Positions 1 through 8,497 of a DNA stretch of 64,000 nt are shown here, in pieces. Below the pieces are notes generated by a model. That model did not search any database, was not told the origin of the DNA, and was given only the letters and a program-made list of their open reading frames with translations. The position numbers were made by a program, and so were the translations under genes. This stretch comes from Candidatus Paracaedibacteraceae bacterium (lineage in GTDB: Bacteria > Pseudomonadota > Alphaproteobacteria > Paracaedibacterales > Paracaedibacteraceae), in the NCBI GenBank assembly GCA_019636035.1, contig JAHBYI010000001.1, positions 799,508-863,507 of the forward strand, read 5' to 3'. Each line of letters starts with the position of its first letter. Position 1 is the stretch's first letter.

Positions 1-392
1 CCGCTTTAACGATTGCTCAGGAAAACGCCCAAAGCTTACATGTGTCAGACAGAGTTGTGTTTGTGCACTCAGATTGGTTCCAAGCGGTTGATGGAATTTT
101 TGATTTAATTATCGCTAACCCCCCCTATATTGCACGGGATGAGGTTTTACCCCCTGAGACATTGTATGACCCGGACAGTGCCTTGTTTGCCGATGACGGT
201 GGTTTAGCCGATTATCGTAAGATATTGTCTTGTGCTGCAGAATTCTTAACTTTCCAAGGTCTGATTCTCTTTGAGATTGGCTGCCACCAAGCAAAATCTG
301 TGACAGAGATAGCAACCACCTTAGGGTTTAACTTGGTTTCTTTGCACAAGGATCTTGCGGGTCGTGACCGCTGTTTGGTTTTTATGAAATAA
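1..392 (+). CDS. prmC: PrmC release-factor glutamine methyltransferase, 3' part
   Basis: The reading frame is open from the left edge, so the N-terminal part lies outside the window. PrmC (HemK) methylates the glutamine of the GGQ motif in peptide-chain release factors with S-adenosylmethionine. The diagnostic NPPY catalytic motif is encoded at 117-128 within the context LIIANPPYI, followed by the typical acidic stretch YDPDSALFADDGG. An in-frame GTG at 42 is not the real start, because coding sequence continues upstream of it. The DUF4167 gene lies about 130 bp downstream, the usual alphaproteobacterial neighbour of prmC. Confidence 0.93.
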   Translation, partial: ALTIAQENAQSLHVSDRVVFVHSDWFQAVDGIFDLIIANPPYIARDEVLPPETLYDPDSALFADDGGLADYRKILSCAAEFLTFQGLILFEIGCHQAKSVTEIATTLGFNLVSLHKDLAGRDRCLVFMK

Positions 393-526
393 TGCTTGGC
401 AAGGGGAGGGTGGACTTGCTAGGATAGATTATACTATCGAAAGATAAGTGGAGTCGATTGAGATCAGCTTTTCGGGTTATAACGCTCGTCTCTCGGCAAA
501 TGTTTTCAAATTAATTAGGTATTTTA

Positions 527-1024
527 ATGCTAAGAAGAAACCGATCACGTGGGTCGACACCGCGTCGTAATAATAACAATGGTCATTCTAATAATGGGCG
601 TTCTCATCACGGCGGTGCTGTGTATGAAAGGCCGGAGGCTCGGCCAAGGTATGGTGTTGCATCACAGAATTACGAACGTTATATGAATCAGGCAAAAGAT
701 GCTTTATCATCAGGGGATCGGGTACAGGCTGAGTTTTTTTATCAGCATGCGGATCATTATTTGCGAATTCTGAATGAGTATAAAGAACAACAGCGGGTGC
801 AGCAGGCTCAGCATCAAGAAGCTCAGGTTGAGCGAGAAAATACGGGCGATGTTGCCCCTGATCAAGTCCCTGATCAAGCCTCTGATCAGCCTGCGTTAAA
901 GGTTGTTGCTTCTGAAAAAACACCTGAGCAAGAGACGGTTAAAGTTCCGCCTCGACGACAAACGCGTAAACCACGGGCAAAGACTGAAGTAACGCCACCA
1001 TCCGGGGATTCTAGCGCGGAATAA
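527..1024 (+). CDS. DUF4167 domain protein
   Basis: A 165-residue basic protein. The N terminus is a low-complexity Arg/Asn/His/Gly segment (residues 1-40), reminiscent of RNA-binding tails. Residues about 45-90 carry the DUF4167 core with the signature AKDALSSGDRVQAEFFYQHA. The tail (90-165) is Gln/Glu-rich and ends in Lys/Arg/Pro repeats. The family is known essentially from Alphaproteobacteria and its function is not established. In many alphaproteobacteria it sits between prmC and clpB; here three genes separate it from clpB. Its last 14 bp overlap the convergent 2H phosphoesterase gene. Confidence 0.88.
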   Translation: MLRRNRSRGSTPRRNNNNGHSNNGRSHHGGAVYERPEARPRYGVASQNYERYMNQAKDALSSGDRVQAEFFYQHADHYLRILNEYKEQQRVQQAQHQEAQVERENTGDVAPDQVPDQASDQPALKVVASEKTPEQETVKVPPRRQTRKPRAKTEVTPPSGDSSAE

Positions 1025-1550
1025 TCCGTGCTTGAATTTCTGTGGATATTATTGTGTATGGCGCATTGGCGTTTTTGATGCGCTCGTTAAGAACCATAAC
1101 GCTGCGCCTGGTGCCATCTCCGATTGTCATGTGTGGCTTGTAGTTCGACGGTTGACTGTGATTGCTGAAATCATAAGAGTCAATGCCGTGGAATTTCAGT
1201 AGATGCTTTCGAATGGTGCGGGACAAAAGCCTTAGGCTGATTGGATTCTCAAAAAATAAGACAACAGCGTCATTATCCTGGAATTGCCCCGCCCGACAGA
1301 TCGTTTGCTGCACATCGATGGGGTGTATTTTTCTGGTGATGAAATTTTGTAGATAGTCTCTCAGAGCCAGTGTTTCTGAGCTGTGAATAGAATGAATAAA
1401 TCCCAAAGTGATGTGATAGGTTTCGGGAGATTTAATTTTGACAAGGGGCGCGCCGTCAATTAACTCTTGGAATATTGTGTGAGCACTGTCTCGCCGGATA
1501 ATAACTTCAACAACAATTCTGTCTGTATCTTCATGGTGGTTATGGGGCAT
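1011..1550 (-). CDS. 2H phosphoesterase (2'-5' RNA ligase superfamily)
   Basis: A 179-residue protein with the two H-x-T motifs that define the 2H phosphoesterase fold: H46-I-T in YHITLGF and a second at about residue 139 in KPHMTIGDG. The two histidines form the catalytic pair that opens or closes 2',3'-cyclic phosphates or 2'-5' linkages in RNA ligase/CPDase relatives. The actual substrate cannot be told from sequence. The gene is convergent with the DUF4167 gene, overlapping it by 14 bp. Its start faces the repeat-bearing promoter region of the downstream ATPase, so the two may share control. Confidence 0.78.
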   Translation of the reverse strand: MPHNHHEDTDRIVVEVIIRRDSAHTIFQELIDGAPLVKIKSPETYHITLGFIHSIHSSETLALRDYLQNFITRKIHPIDVQQTICRAGQFQDNDAVVLFFENPISLRLLSRTIRKHLLKFHGIDSYDFSNHSQPSNYKPHMTIGDGTRRSVMVLNERIKNANAPYTIISTEIQARIIPR

Positions 1551-1643
1551 GGCTAGTGCGTTACGATTGAGGGTCTATAAAAATTCAACCATGATGGTGC
1601 GAGGGTGTCAAATCATTCCGCGGAAATTCTTAATTTTTTGCTC

Positions 1644-1750
1644 CATAAAAACTTTCGCCAAAGTTGAAAAACTGATTCTTGCGAAAGTTATTTTCCTCAT
1701 AAAAACTTTCGCCAAAGTTAGAAAATTAATTCTTGCGAAAGTTATATTGG
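1644..1750. repeat. Operator-like tandem/inverted repeats before the DUF234 ATPase
   Basis: Two imperfect direct repeats of 54 bp start at 1644 and 1698. Each holds the 9-mer AACTTTCGC and, 31 bp further, its inverse GCGAAAGTT. The four cores lie at 1650-1658 (+), 1681-1689 (-), 1704-1712 (+) and 1735-1743 (-), with centre spacings of 31, 23 and 31 bp. The last core ends about 50 bp before the ATPase start. The position suits an operator array; binding by the encoded ATPase is inference. Confidence 0.85.
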
Positions 1751-1792
1751 TTGGGGTAAAGTGAATTTATGATGTTCTGAATGGTTTGAGTG

Positions 1793-3238
1793 ATGTCGAT
1801 GGTTCCTTTTATCGGTAGGCGAGAAGAGTTGGATAAACTTAATCAGCTTACCAAAAAGAAAATGGCAAGTTTTGTTGTTGTTACGGGGCGTAGGCGTATT
1901 GGAAAGAGTCGTTTAGTCGAGGAATTTGCAAAAGATAAGACGTTCTTTTCTTTTTCAGGTCTTGTGCCGACACAAGGAACAACGCTTCAGTCTCAATTGG
2001 ATGATTTTGCTCGGCAATTCGCAGAACAAACAGGGGTTTCTGGTTTGAAATTCCAAGATTGGGGTGCTGCTTTTACCTTTTTGGCGCAGCAAGTGCAGTC
2101 AAAACAAGTTGTTATTTTGCTGGATGAGATATCGTGGATGGGGTCTCGAGATCCTGATTTTCTCGGGAAATTAAAGACAGCATGGGATTTGCAATTCAAG
2201 AAAAACCCAAAACTGATCCTTATTGTTTGTGGTTCGGTTTCTTCCTGGATTGAGAAGAATATTGTCAGTAGTACGGGGTTTTTGGGGCGGATAAGTTTAA
2301 AGATTACTTTAAATGAATTGTCTTTGACTGAAAGTTGTCGGCTTTTGCGTGCAGTTGGAATGAGAGCATCTATCCAAGAGCAATTTATGATTTTGTCAAT
2401 TACAGGGGGTGTCCCTTGGTATATTGAGCTGTTTAACCCATCATTGACGACCAGTGAGAATATAAAGAAATTATGCTTTGATCCGGATGGCATATTGGTC
2501 GATGAATTCAATCATATTTTCTATGATCTATTTGCTCGGCGGAGTGATCTATTTCGGAAGATTGCTCTGAGTTTAGTTACAGGGAGTAAAGAATATTCGG
2601 AGATTTCAGAAAGTATTGGATATCAAAGTAGTGGGTCATTAAGTGACTATTTGAATGATCTTATGATGGCTGGTTTCCTTGAGCAAGATGCGAGTTGGAA
2701 TTTAGTAACAAAAAAAGCGTCAAAGCTAAGGAAGTATCGTCTAAGGGATAATTATCTTCGATTTTATCTGAAATATATTCAGGGTGATATCGATAGGATT
2801 AAAAAGGGGCAGTATAAGAAATCTTCACTCTCTTCTTTTCCCGGAATTGATAGTATTTTTGGGTTTCAGTTTGAGAATCTAGTTTTGAATAATCGTGAGT
2901 TGATTCAGCAAAAATTGTCTCTGCGTTCAGATGAAATTACCTATGATAATCCCTTCTTTCAACGTAAAACGACAACCCAAAAAGGGTGTCAGATTGATTA
3001 TATGATTCAGAATAAATATGGAACGTTATTCGTGTGCGAGATTAAGTTTTCTAGAAATAAAATAGGGATAGACGTAGTTAGGGATGTTCAAGAGAAAATA
3101 AAAAACCTAAAGCATCCCAAAGGATTCTCACTCAATCCGGTTTTAATTCATGTGAATGGTGTTCAAGATGATGTTTTTGATTCGGGATATTTTTCAGAGA
3201 TTGTCGATTTTAGCGATCTTTTGACTGAAGCGAGATGA
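1793..3238 (+). CDS. AAA-type ATPase with DUF234-like C-terminal domain (copy 1)
   Basis: About 481 residues. It opens with the family-typical FIGRREEL, then a P-loop GRRRIGKSR (about residues 32-40), a Walker B VILLDEISWM and a sensor strand IVCGSVSSW. Residues about 260-320 resemble a winged helix (GSKEYSEISESIGYQSSGSLSDYL). The C-terminal third carries LRDNYLRFYLKYI and then QIDYM with CEIKFSRN, an acidic/E-x-K pattern like PD-(D/E)xK nucleases and DUF234 proteins. Candidate starts are GTG 1790, ATG 1793 and ATG 1799; none has a strong ribosome-binding site. It is a clear paralogue of the minus-strand gene ending at 37668. The family (PF01637/DUF234 type) is common in archaea and some bacteria and has no settled role. 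It interrupts the prmC-DUF4167-clpB neighbourhood. Confidence 0.85.
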   Translation: MSMVPFIGRREELDKLNQLTKKKMASFVVVTGRRRIGKSRLVEEFAKDKTFFSFSGLVPTQGTTLQSQLDDFARQFAEQTGVSGLKFQDWGAAFTFLAQQVQSKQVVILLDEISWMGSRDPDFLGKLKTAWDLQFKKNPKLILIVCGSVSSWIEKNIVSSTGFLGRISLKITLNELSLTESCRLLRAVGMRASIQEQFMILSITGGVPWYIELFNPSLTTSENIKKLCFDPDGILVDEFNHIFYDLFARRSDLFRKIALSLVTGSKEYSEISESIGYQSSGSLSDYLNDLMMAGFLEQDASWNLVTKKASKLRKYRLRDNYLRFYLKYIQGDIDRIKKGQYKKSSLSSFPGIDSIFGFQFENLVLNNRELIQQKLSLRSDEITYDNPFFQRKTTTQKGCQIDYMIQNKYGTLFVCEIKFSRNKIGIDVVRDVQEKIKNLKHPKGFSLNPVLIHVNGVQDDVFDSGYFSEIVDFSDLLTEAR

Positions 3239-3292
3239 ATTTTTCCTTAATTTCTTCTGTGTAAAACCTATGATTTTGTGTAGAATAGAAGC

Positions 3293-4567
3293 ATGACACT
3301 TTTTTTTAAAAAAACACATAAACGACGCCACGATGTCTTTGCTTCTCTTGATTTGGGGAGCAATAAGATATGTTGTGCAATTGCCCGCGTTGATGAACGG
3401 GCGAGTGGTGATGGTTTGCGTGTTATTGGTGTTGGCCACCAGCTCTCGCAAGGCGTGCGCAATGGCGTTATTACGAATCTTGAGTCTTTGGAAGACTCGA
3501 TTCTGAATGCGGTGCATACGGCTGAGCAGATGGCGCGCGAGACAATTGAGGAAGTATACGTTAGTATTGCTGCGACAAGTGCGAGATCCCATACTTTGGA
3601 TGTTGAGCTGACACTCGGTAATTCTCCCATCGACGATAATCATATTTGTCAGTTACTTGCTATGGGGCGTCAGGCTTTTGCCAAAGAAGACGCGCAAATT
3701 ATCCATATTCTGCCTGTGACCTATGCTTTGGATAGCGAGTTTGGTATTCGTGATCCACGTGGATTATTGGGCAAGAAACTTGTGGCGAGCCTGCACATCG
3801 TTTCTGTTGCTAATGGGGTCATGCAGAATATTACAAACTGCATTGAACGGTGTCATTTGGGTGTTGCCGGATTTGTTGTGGCACCGTATGCGGCTGGGTT
3901 ATCAACTTTGGATGAGGATGAGCAAGCTTTGGGTGTTACCGTCATTGATCTGGGTGGCGCGAGTAGCAGTATTGCTTCATTTTTAGACGGTGCTCTTGTT
4001 CATGTAGATAGTGTTTCTGTGGGCGGAGGACATATCACGAGTGATATTGCGCGAGGATTGTCAACGCCGTTGTCTCAGGCTGAACGTCTTAAAACATTGT
4101 ACGGGACAACAATCACGTCATCATCTGATGAACGGGAAAGCATTATTGTTCCCCAATTAGGTGAAGGTAAGGTTACAGCAACGCATCAGGTGCCTAAGTC
4201 TTTGCTGGTGCATATTATTAAAGCTCGGGCTGAGGAAACCTTAGATTTGATCTGGAAACGTCTGCAACACACGGGGATGGATCGTATTGTCGGGCAAAGG
4301 ATTGTCTTGACAGGGGGGGCAAGTCAGCTTCCGGGGATTCGTGAGCTTGCGACCCAAAAATGGCAAAAACAGATTCGTGTCGGATCGCCAATTGGGTTTA
4401 ACGGTGGTGGCGATTTTGTAGCGACACCGTCCTTTGCTGTGTGTGGTGGCTTGCTTAAATTTGCTATGCGGGATTTCTTGAGTGAAGATCATGCTGTTTT
4501 GGCTAAGCCATCTCCTACGGATAACATGATGCAGCGTGTCGTTGGCTGGATCCGCGAGAACTTTTAA
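3293..4567 (+). CDS. ftsA: Cell division protein FtsA
   Basis: A 424-residue actin-like ATPase that tethers FtsZ to the membrane and recruits late divisome proteins. Visible elements are the phosphate-1 loop in FASLDLGSNKICCAI (about residues 16-30), the 1C-domain region after about residue 90, phosphate-2 in VIDLGGASSS (about 217-226), the adenosine motif VLTGGASQLPG (about 337-347) and a C-terminal amphipathic targeting helix RVVGWIRENF. Length and motifs are normal. The gene is unusual in position: no ftsQ or ddl upstream and no ftsZ downstream. It follows the DUF234 ATPase gene after 54 bp and precedes clpB. Confidence 0.95.
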   Translation: MTLFFKKTHKRRHDVFASLDLGSNKICCAIARVDERASGDGLRVIGVGHQLSQGVRNGVITNLESLEDSILNAVHTAEQMARETIEEVYVSIAATSARSHTLDVELTLGNSPIDDNHICQLLAMGRQAFAKEDAQIIHILPVTYALDSEFGIRDPRGLLGKKLVASLHIVSVANGVMQNITNCIERCHLGVAGFVVAPYAAGLSTLDEDEQALGVTVIDLGGASSSIASFLDGALVHVDSVSVGGGHITSDIARGLSTPLSQAERLKTLYGTTITSSSDERESIIVPQLGEGKVTATHQVPKSLLVHIIKARAEETLDLIWKRLQHTGMDRIVGQRIVLTGGASQLPGIRELATQKWQKQIRVGSPIGFNGGGDFVATPSFAVCGGLLKFAMRDFLSEDHAVLAKPSPTDNMMQRVVGWIRENF

Positions 4568-4637
4568 CCTGTTTTAATATTGGATTTTCAATTGAGCTAG
4601 CGATACACTATAACCAACAAGATCTGGAGGTTATATC

Positions 4638-7202
4638 ATGAATCAAGATCGCTTAACACAACGAGCCCAAGGGATGATTCAGTCAGCGCAAATGCTGGCA
4701 GTTCGCGAGGGGCATCAACAGTTAACACCCTACCATTTAATGAAGATTTTGCTCGACGATCCGGAAGGGCTTGCTGCCAAATTAACGGCTCAGGCTGGGG
4801 GTGATGCAAAAAAACTTCATGCAGCAACCGAAGCTGAACTGGCAAAAATAACAAAAATATCAGGTTCAGGTGCCGGGGGTGTTTATCTTAGCCAAGAATT
4901 TGCCAAAGCTATGGACGTGGCTGAGCAAGTAGCGACCAAAATGAAGGATCAATTTGTGACGGCAGAAATGCTGTTTTTAGGGCTGTGTTCGGTTGATCCG
5001 ACTAAGAAACTGGCAGAGTCCGCGGGTCTGACCGCAGCAAAATTGAGTGAGGCAATTGCCTTTATCCGTAAAGGGCGAACAGCTGATTCACAAAATGCTG
5101 AGGATACGCTGGATGCTCTTAACCGTTATGCAAAAGATTTAACGGCTGTGGCACGTGATGGTAAGCTGGATCCTGTTATTGGTCGGGACGAAGAAATTCG
5201 CCGCACGATCCAAGTCTTGTCACGACGGACAAAGAATAATCCTGTGTTGATTGGTGAGCCTGGTGTTGGTAAAACTGCCATTGCCGAAGGGTTGGCTTTG
5301 CGGATCGTCAATGGGGACGTGCCTGAAGCATTGAAAGAGACGCGCCTCATGTCTTTAGACTTGGGGGCTTTGATTGCAGGCGCTAAATATCGTGGCGAGT
5401 TCGAAGAACGCCTAAAGGCTGTACTCAATGAAATTGCTAATGCATCAGGGGATATCATTCTTTTTATTGATGAACTTCATACCTTAGTCGGTGCCGGTAA
5501 AGCTGATGGTGCCATGGATGCATCTAATATGCTAAAACCTGCCTTAGCGCGCGGTGAATTGCACTGTGTCGGAGCCACAACGTTAGATGAGTATCGTCAG
5601 TATATCGAAAAAGATGCTGCCTTAGCACGACGCTTCCAGCCTGTGTTTGTGGACGAACCAACGGTTGAAGATACGATTTCGATTTTGCGGGGACTTAAGG
5701 AAAAATACGAACTTCATCATGGGGTGCGTATTAGTGATAGTGCCATTGTTGCTGCGTGTACACTGTCAAATCGCTATATTAGCGATCGATTTTTGCCTGA
5801 CAAAGCGATTGATCTGATGGATGAAGCTGCGAGCCGTGTGCGTATGGCGATGGATTCAAAGCCTGAAGAAATTGATGAGCTTGATCGCAGGATTATTCAG
5901 CTTAAGATTGAACGCGAAGCTTTGCGGAAAGAAGAGGATGAAGGATCCAAAGATCGCCTTCTTAAACTTGAGAAAGAATTAGCTGACCTGGAAGAAAAAT
6001 CAGCTGTGTTGACGCAAAAATGGCGTGCAGAAAAAGACAAGATTAATGATGCTCATAAACTCAAAGAGCAGTTGGATGCTTTGCGATCAGAGCTTGACGT
6101 TGCGCAACGAAAGGGTGATCTAACGCGAGCCGGTGAGATTACTTATGGGTTAATCCCGAATCTTGAACAGCAGTTAGCGGATCTTGCCAAAGAGGGAGGC
6201 AAGAAATCCTTGCGCGAAGAAGTGAGTGATCAAGACATTGCTGCGGTGGTTGAGCGGTGGACAGGTATTCCTGTTGAGAAAATGTTGACAGGAGAAAATG
6301 ATAAGCTGATTCATATGGAAAAGAATTTGGGCAAACGTGTTATCGGTCAGGACGAAGCTATCAGAGCTGTCGCACAATCTGTCCGTCGATCCCGTGCCGG
6401 TTTGCAAGATCCGAATCGTCCGCTGGGATCATTTTTGTTTTTGGGGCCAACGGGTGTTGGCAAGACTGAGTTAACCAAGGCATTGGCTGAATTCTTATTC
6501 GATGATGAAACCCATATGGTGCGTATCGATATGTCTGAATATATGGAAAAGCATTCTGTGGCGCGGTTGATTGGCGCACCTCCCGGTTATGTTGGTTATG
6601 AGCAGGGAGGGGCGTTGACCGAAGCGGTAAGACGTAGACCATATCAAGTTGTTCTGTTTGATGAGGTTGAAAAGGCGCATCCTGATGTCTTTAATGTCTT
6701 ATTACAAGTTTTGGATGAAGGGCGTTTGACAGATAGTCAAGGTCGTACCGTTGATTTCCGCAATACCGTCATTATCCTAACGTCGAATTTAGGTGCGGAA
6801 TTTTTGGCTGTCGATACGGGGGAGGATATAACGCCTCAGATGCGTGACCAAGTTATGAGTGTTGTGCGCGATTCCTTTAGGCCGGAGTTTTTGAATCGTT
6901 TGGATGAAATTCTCATTTTCCATCGTCTCAGTCGAGCCAATATGACCCATATTGTGACAATTCAAGTAGCTCAATTAGCAAAACGGTTGGCCGATCGTAA
7001 AATTAATCTGATAGTCGATGAAAAAGCGTTAACGTGGTTGGCTGATGTTGGGTATGATCCTGTTTATGGTGCGCGCCCGTTAAAGCGTGTGATTCAGCGC
7101 AATCTGCAAGATCCGCTGGCACTCAAAATCTTGAGTGGTGAAATTAGGGATGGTCAGACGGTCACTTTCACTGAAAAGGGTGGGGAATTAGTGTTGAAAT
7201 AG
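4638..7202 (+). CDS. clpB: ClpB disaggregase
   Basis: An 854-residue Hsp100 chaperone that, with DnaK, extracts polypeptides from aggregates. It has the Clp N-domain (1-145), NBD1 with Walker A GEPGVGKT near residue 206 and Walker [16 protein letters not shown], a coiled-coil M-domain (about 400-525), NBD2 with Walker A GPTGVGKT near residue 603 and Walker [11 protein letters not shown], and the D2-small domain. The start is supported by GGAGGT 6-7 nt upstream. No unambiguous heat-shock promoter was seen in the 70 bp before it. Confidence 0.98.
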   Translation: MNQDRLTQRAQGMIQSAQMLAVREGHQQLTPYHLMKILLDDPEGLAAKLTAQAGGDAKKLHAATEAELAKITKISGSGAGGVYLSQEFAKAMDVAEQVATKMKDQFVTAEMLFLGLCSVDPTKKLAESAGLTAAKLSEAIAFIRKGRTADSQNAEDTLDALNRYAKDLTAVARDGKLDPVIGRDEEIRRTIQVLSRRTKNNPVLIGEPGVGKTAIAEGLALRIVNGDVPEALKETRLMSLDLGALIAGAKYRGEFEERLKAVLNEIANASGDIILFIDELHTLVGAGKADGAMDASNMLKPALARGELHCVGATTLDEYRQYIEKDAALARRFQPVFVDEPTVEDTISILRGLKEKYELHHGVRISDSAIVAACTLSNRYISDRFLPDKAIDLMDEAASRVRMAMDSKPEEIDELDRRIIQLKIEREALRKEEDEGSKDRLLKLEKELADLEEKSAVLTQKWRAEKDKINDAHKLKEQLDALRSELDVAQRKGDLTRAGEITYGLIPNLEQQLADLAKEGGKKSLREEVSDQDIAAVVERWTGIPVEKMLTGENDKLIHMEKNLGKRVIGQDEAIRAVAQSVRRSRAGLQDPNRPLGSFLFLGPTGVGKTELTKALAEFLFDDETHMVRIDMSEYMEKHSVARLIGAPPGYVGYEQGGALTEAVRRRPYQVVLFDEVEKAHPDVFNVLLQVLDEGRLTDSQGRTVDFRNTVIILTSNLGAEFLAVDTGEDITPQMRDQVMSVVRDSFRPEFLNRLDEILIFHRLSRANMTHIVTIQVAQLAKRLADRKINLIVDEKALTWLADVGYDPVYGARPLKRVIQRNLQDPLALKILSGEIRDGQTVTFTEKGGELVLK

Positions 7203-7206
7203 AATA

Positions 7207-7253
7207 TTTATCCATGTTAATCATGACTTAATGTCACGATTTGCATGGATAAA
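7207..7253. repeat. 47-bp near-perfect palindrome before the DUF4143 ATPase
   Basis: Outer arms TTTATCCATG (7207-7216) and CATGGATAAA (7244-7253) are perfect inverses. Inner arms AATCATGAC (7219-7227) and GTCACGATT (7233-7241) differ at one central pair, leaving loop TTAAT. No U-run follows on the + strand, so it is not a standard intrinsic terminator for clpB. It ends 47 bp before the ATPase start, the same distance as the repeats of the other ATPase genes here. Confidence 0.8.
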
Positions 7254-7299
7254 ATGAGAGTGTTATGGTGAAAATAGTTGCCCAATATTAGGTTGTCTT

Positions 7300-8436
7300 A
7301 TGATCATACGCACAAAATATTACTCTGAAATCAAAAATCTTTTTGAGTTGTTCCCTATCGTTGCCATACTTGGCCCACGTCAATCCGGTAAATCAACTTT
7401 GGCAAAACAGTATTACTCAGATTTTAACGGGGTTTCGTATTTTGATCTTGAGAATGAGCGGGATTTAGGGCGATTGCAAGAAGCTCAGCTTGCTTTGGAA
7501 GATCTTGATGGTCTCATTGTCATCGACGAAATCCAGCGAAGGCCTAACTTATTTCCAACGTTAAGGTATCTGGTCGATAATAAACCCCAACAATACTTAA
7601 TTCTAGGGAGTGCATCTCGAGAATTAATTCAGCAGTCTGATGAAAGTCTGGCTGGGCGTATTGCTTATATTGAGTTGCCGCCATTTGGGATTGATGAATA
7701 TGATTGCCCTGTTAAGGATTTTATGTGGAGAGGTGGTTATCCACGGTCAATAATGGTATCTACTGATGTGTTAAGTTATCGATGGCGTCAAGAATATACA
7801 AGAACTTTTATTGAGCGAGATTTAGGGTTGTTGGGGCTCGATTTGGATCCGATCCTCGTTCGCAAACTCTGGCAAATGATTGCTCATTATCACGGCCAAA
7901 TTCTGAATGTGACTGAAATTGCAACAAGTCTTGGTTGTGCTCAACGGACTATTCATAAATATCTTGATGCTCTTGAAGGGGCTTTTGTCATACGACGATT
8001 GCAGCCATGGTATGAAAATATTAAAAAACGTCAAGTCAAGACGCCAAAGATTTATATACGGGATTCGGGATTGTATAATGCATTCATGGGAAATCGGAGT
8101 TTTCATGATTTGGAGGGTAGCCCTAAGTTAGGTGCTTGTTGGGAAGGGTTTGCCATAGAAGAGCTAATTAAATTCTTACGTCCGGATGATGTATATTTTT
8201 GGTCGACAACCAATGGAGCTGAGTTGGATTTATTATTATTGAAAGATGGTAAACGGCATGGTTTTGAGTTTAAGTATAGCTCTCAACCGACAATGACAAA
8301 ATCAATACATATTGCCTTAGAGGATTTATCCCTTGATAGTATGACCGTTATCGTTCCGAAGGGTGACCCTTACCGCTTGACGCCCGATGTGAACGTATCG
8401 GGGCTTGCTGAGTTGAAAAAAATCGTAATATTTTGA
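7300..8436 (+). CDS. AAA_14/DUF4143-type ATPase (copy A)
   Basis: A 378-residue ATPase with Walker A LGPRQSGKST (about residues 25-34), Walker B LIVIDEIQRRP, sensor-like LILGSAS and the family motif SLAGRIAYIELPP. A winged-helix-like segment LNVTEIATSLGCAQRTIHKY follows at about 205-225. The DUF4143 region has TPKIYIRDSGLYNAF and a nuclease-like pair GAELDLLL...GFEFKYSS. Such proteins occur in scattered copies in bacteria and archaea and are usually annotated only as ATP-binding proteins. It lies alone between clpB and glmU, preceded by a long palindrome. The -35 box of the glmU promoter overlaps its stop codon. Confidence 0.87.
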   Translation: MIIRTKYYSEIKNLFELFPIVAILGPRQSGKSTLAKQYYSDFNGVSYFDLENERDLGRLQEAQLALEDLDGLIVIDEIQRRPNLFPTLRYLVDNKPQQYLILGSASRELIQQSDESLAGRIAYIELPPFGIDEYDCPVKDFMWRGGYPRSIMVSTDVLSYRWRQEYTRTFIERDLGLLGLDLDPILVRKLWQMIAHYHGQILNVTEIATSLGCAQRTIHKYLDALEGAFVIRRLQPWYENIKKRQVKTPKIYIRDSGLYNAFMGNRSFHDLEGSPKLGACWEGFAIEELIKFLRPDDVYFWSTTNGAELDLLLLKDGKRHGFEFKYSSQPTMTKSIHIALEDLSLDSMTVIVPKGDPYRLTPDVNVSGLAELKKIVIF

Positions 8437-8463
8437 CAGATGCGAGCATCATCCCCATATGCT
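8433..8463 (+). promoter_or_regulatory. Candidate sigma-70-type promoter of glmU
   Basis: A perfect -35 hexamer TTGACA (8433-8438) spans the stop codon of the upstream ATPase gene. TATGCT (8458-8463) is the likely -10 at 19 bp spacing; CATATG at 17 bp is an alternative. The predicted transcript would start shortly before glmU. Confidence 0.42.
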
Positions 8464-8497
8464 ATATATAGTATAAATTCGAAAAGACGAGAGTAAC

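Noticed and set aside
1549-1764. A 71-codon open frame across the AACTTTCGC repeats (FAKV/LILAKV repeats).
   Set aside because: The repeats are better explained as DNA sites. The peptide arises from translating the array and has no homologous features.
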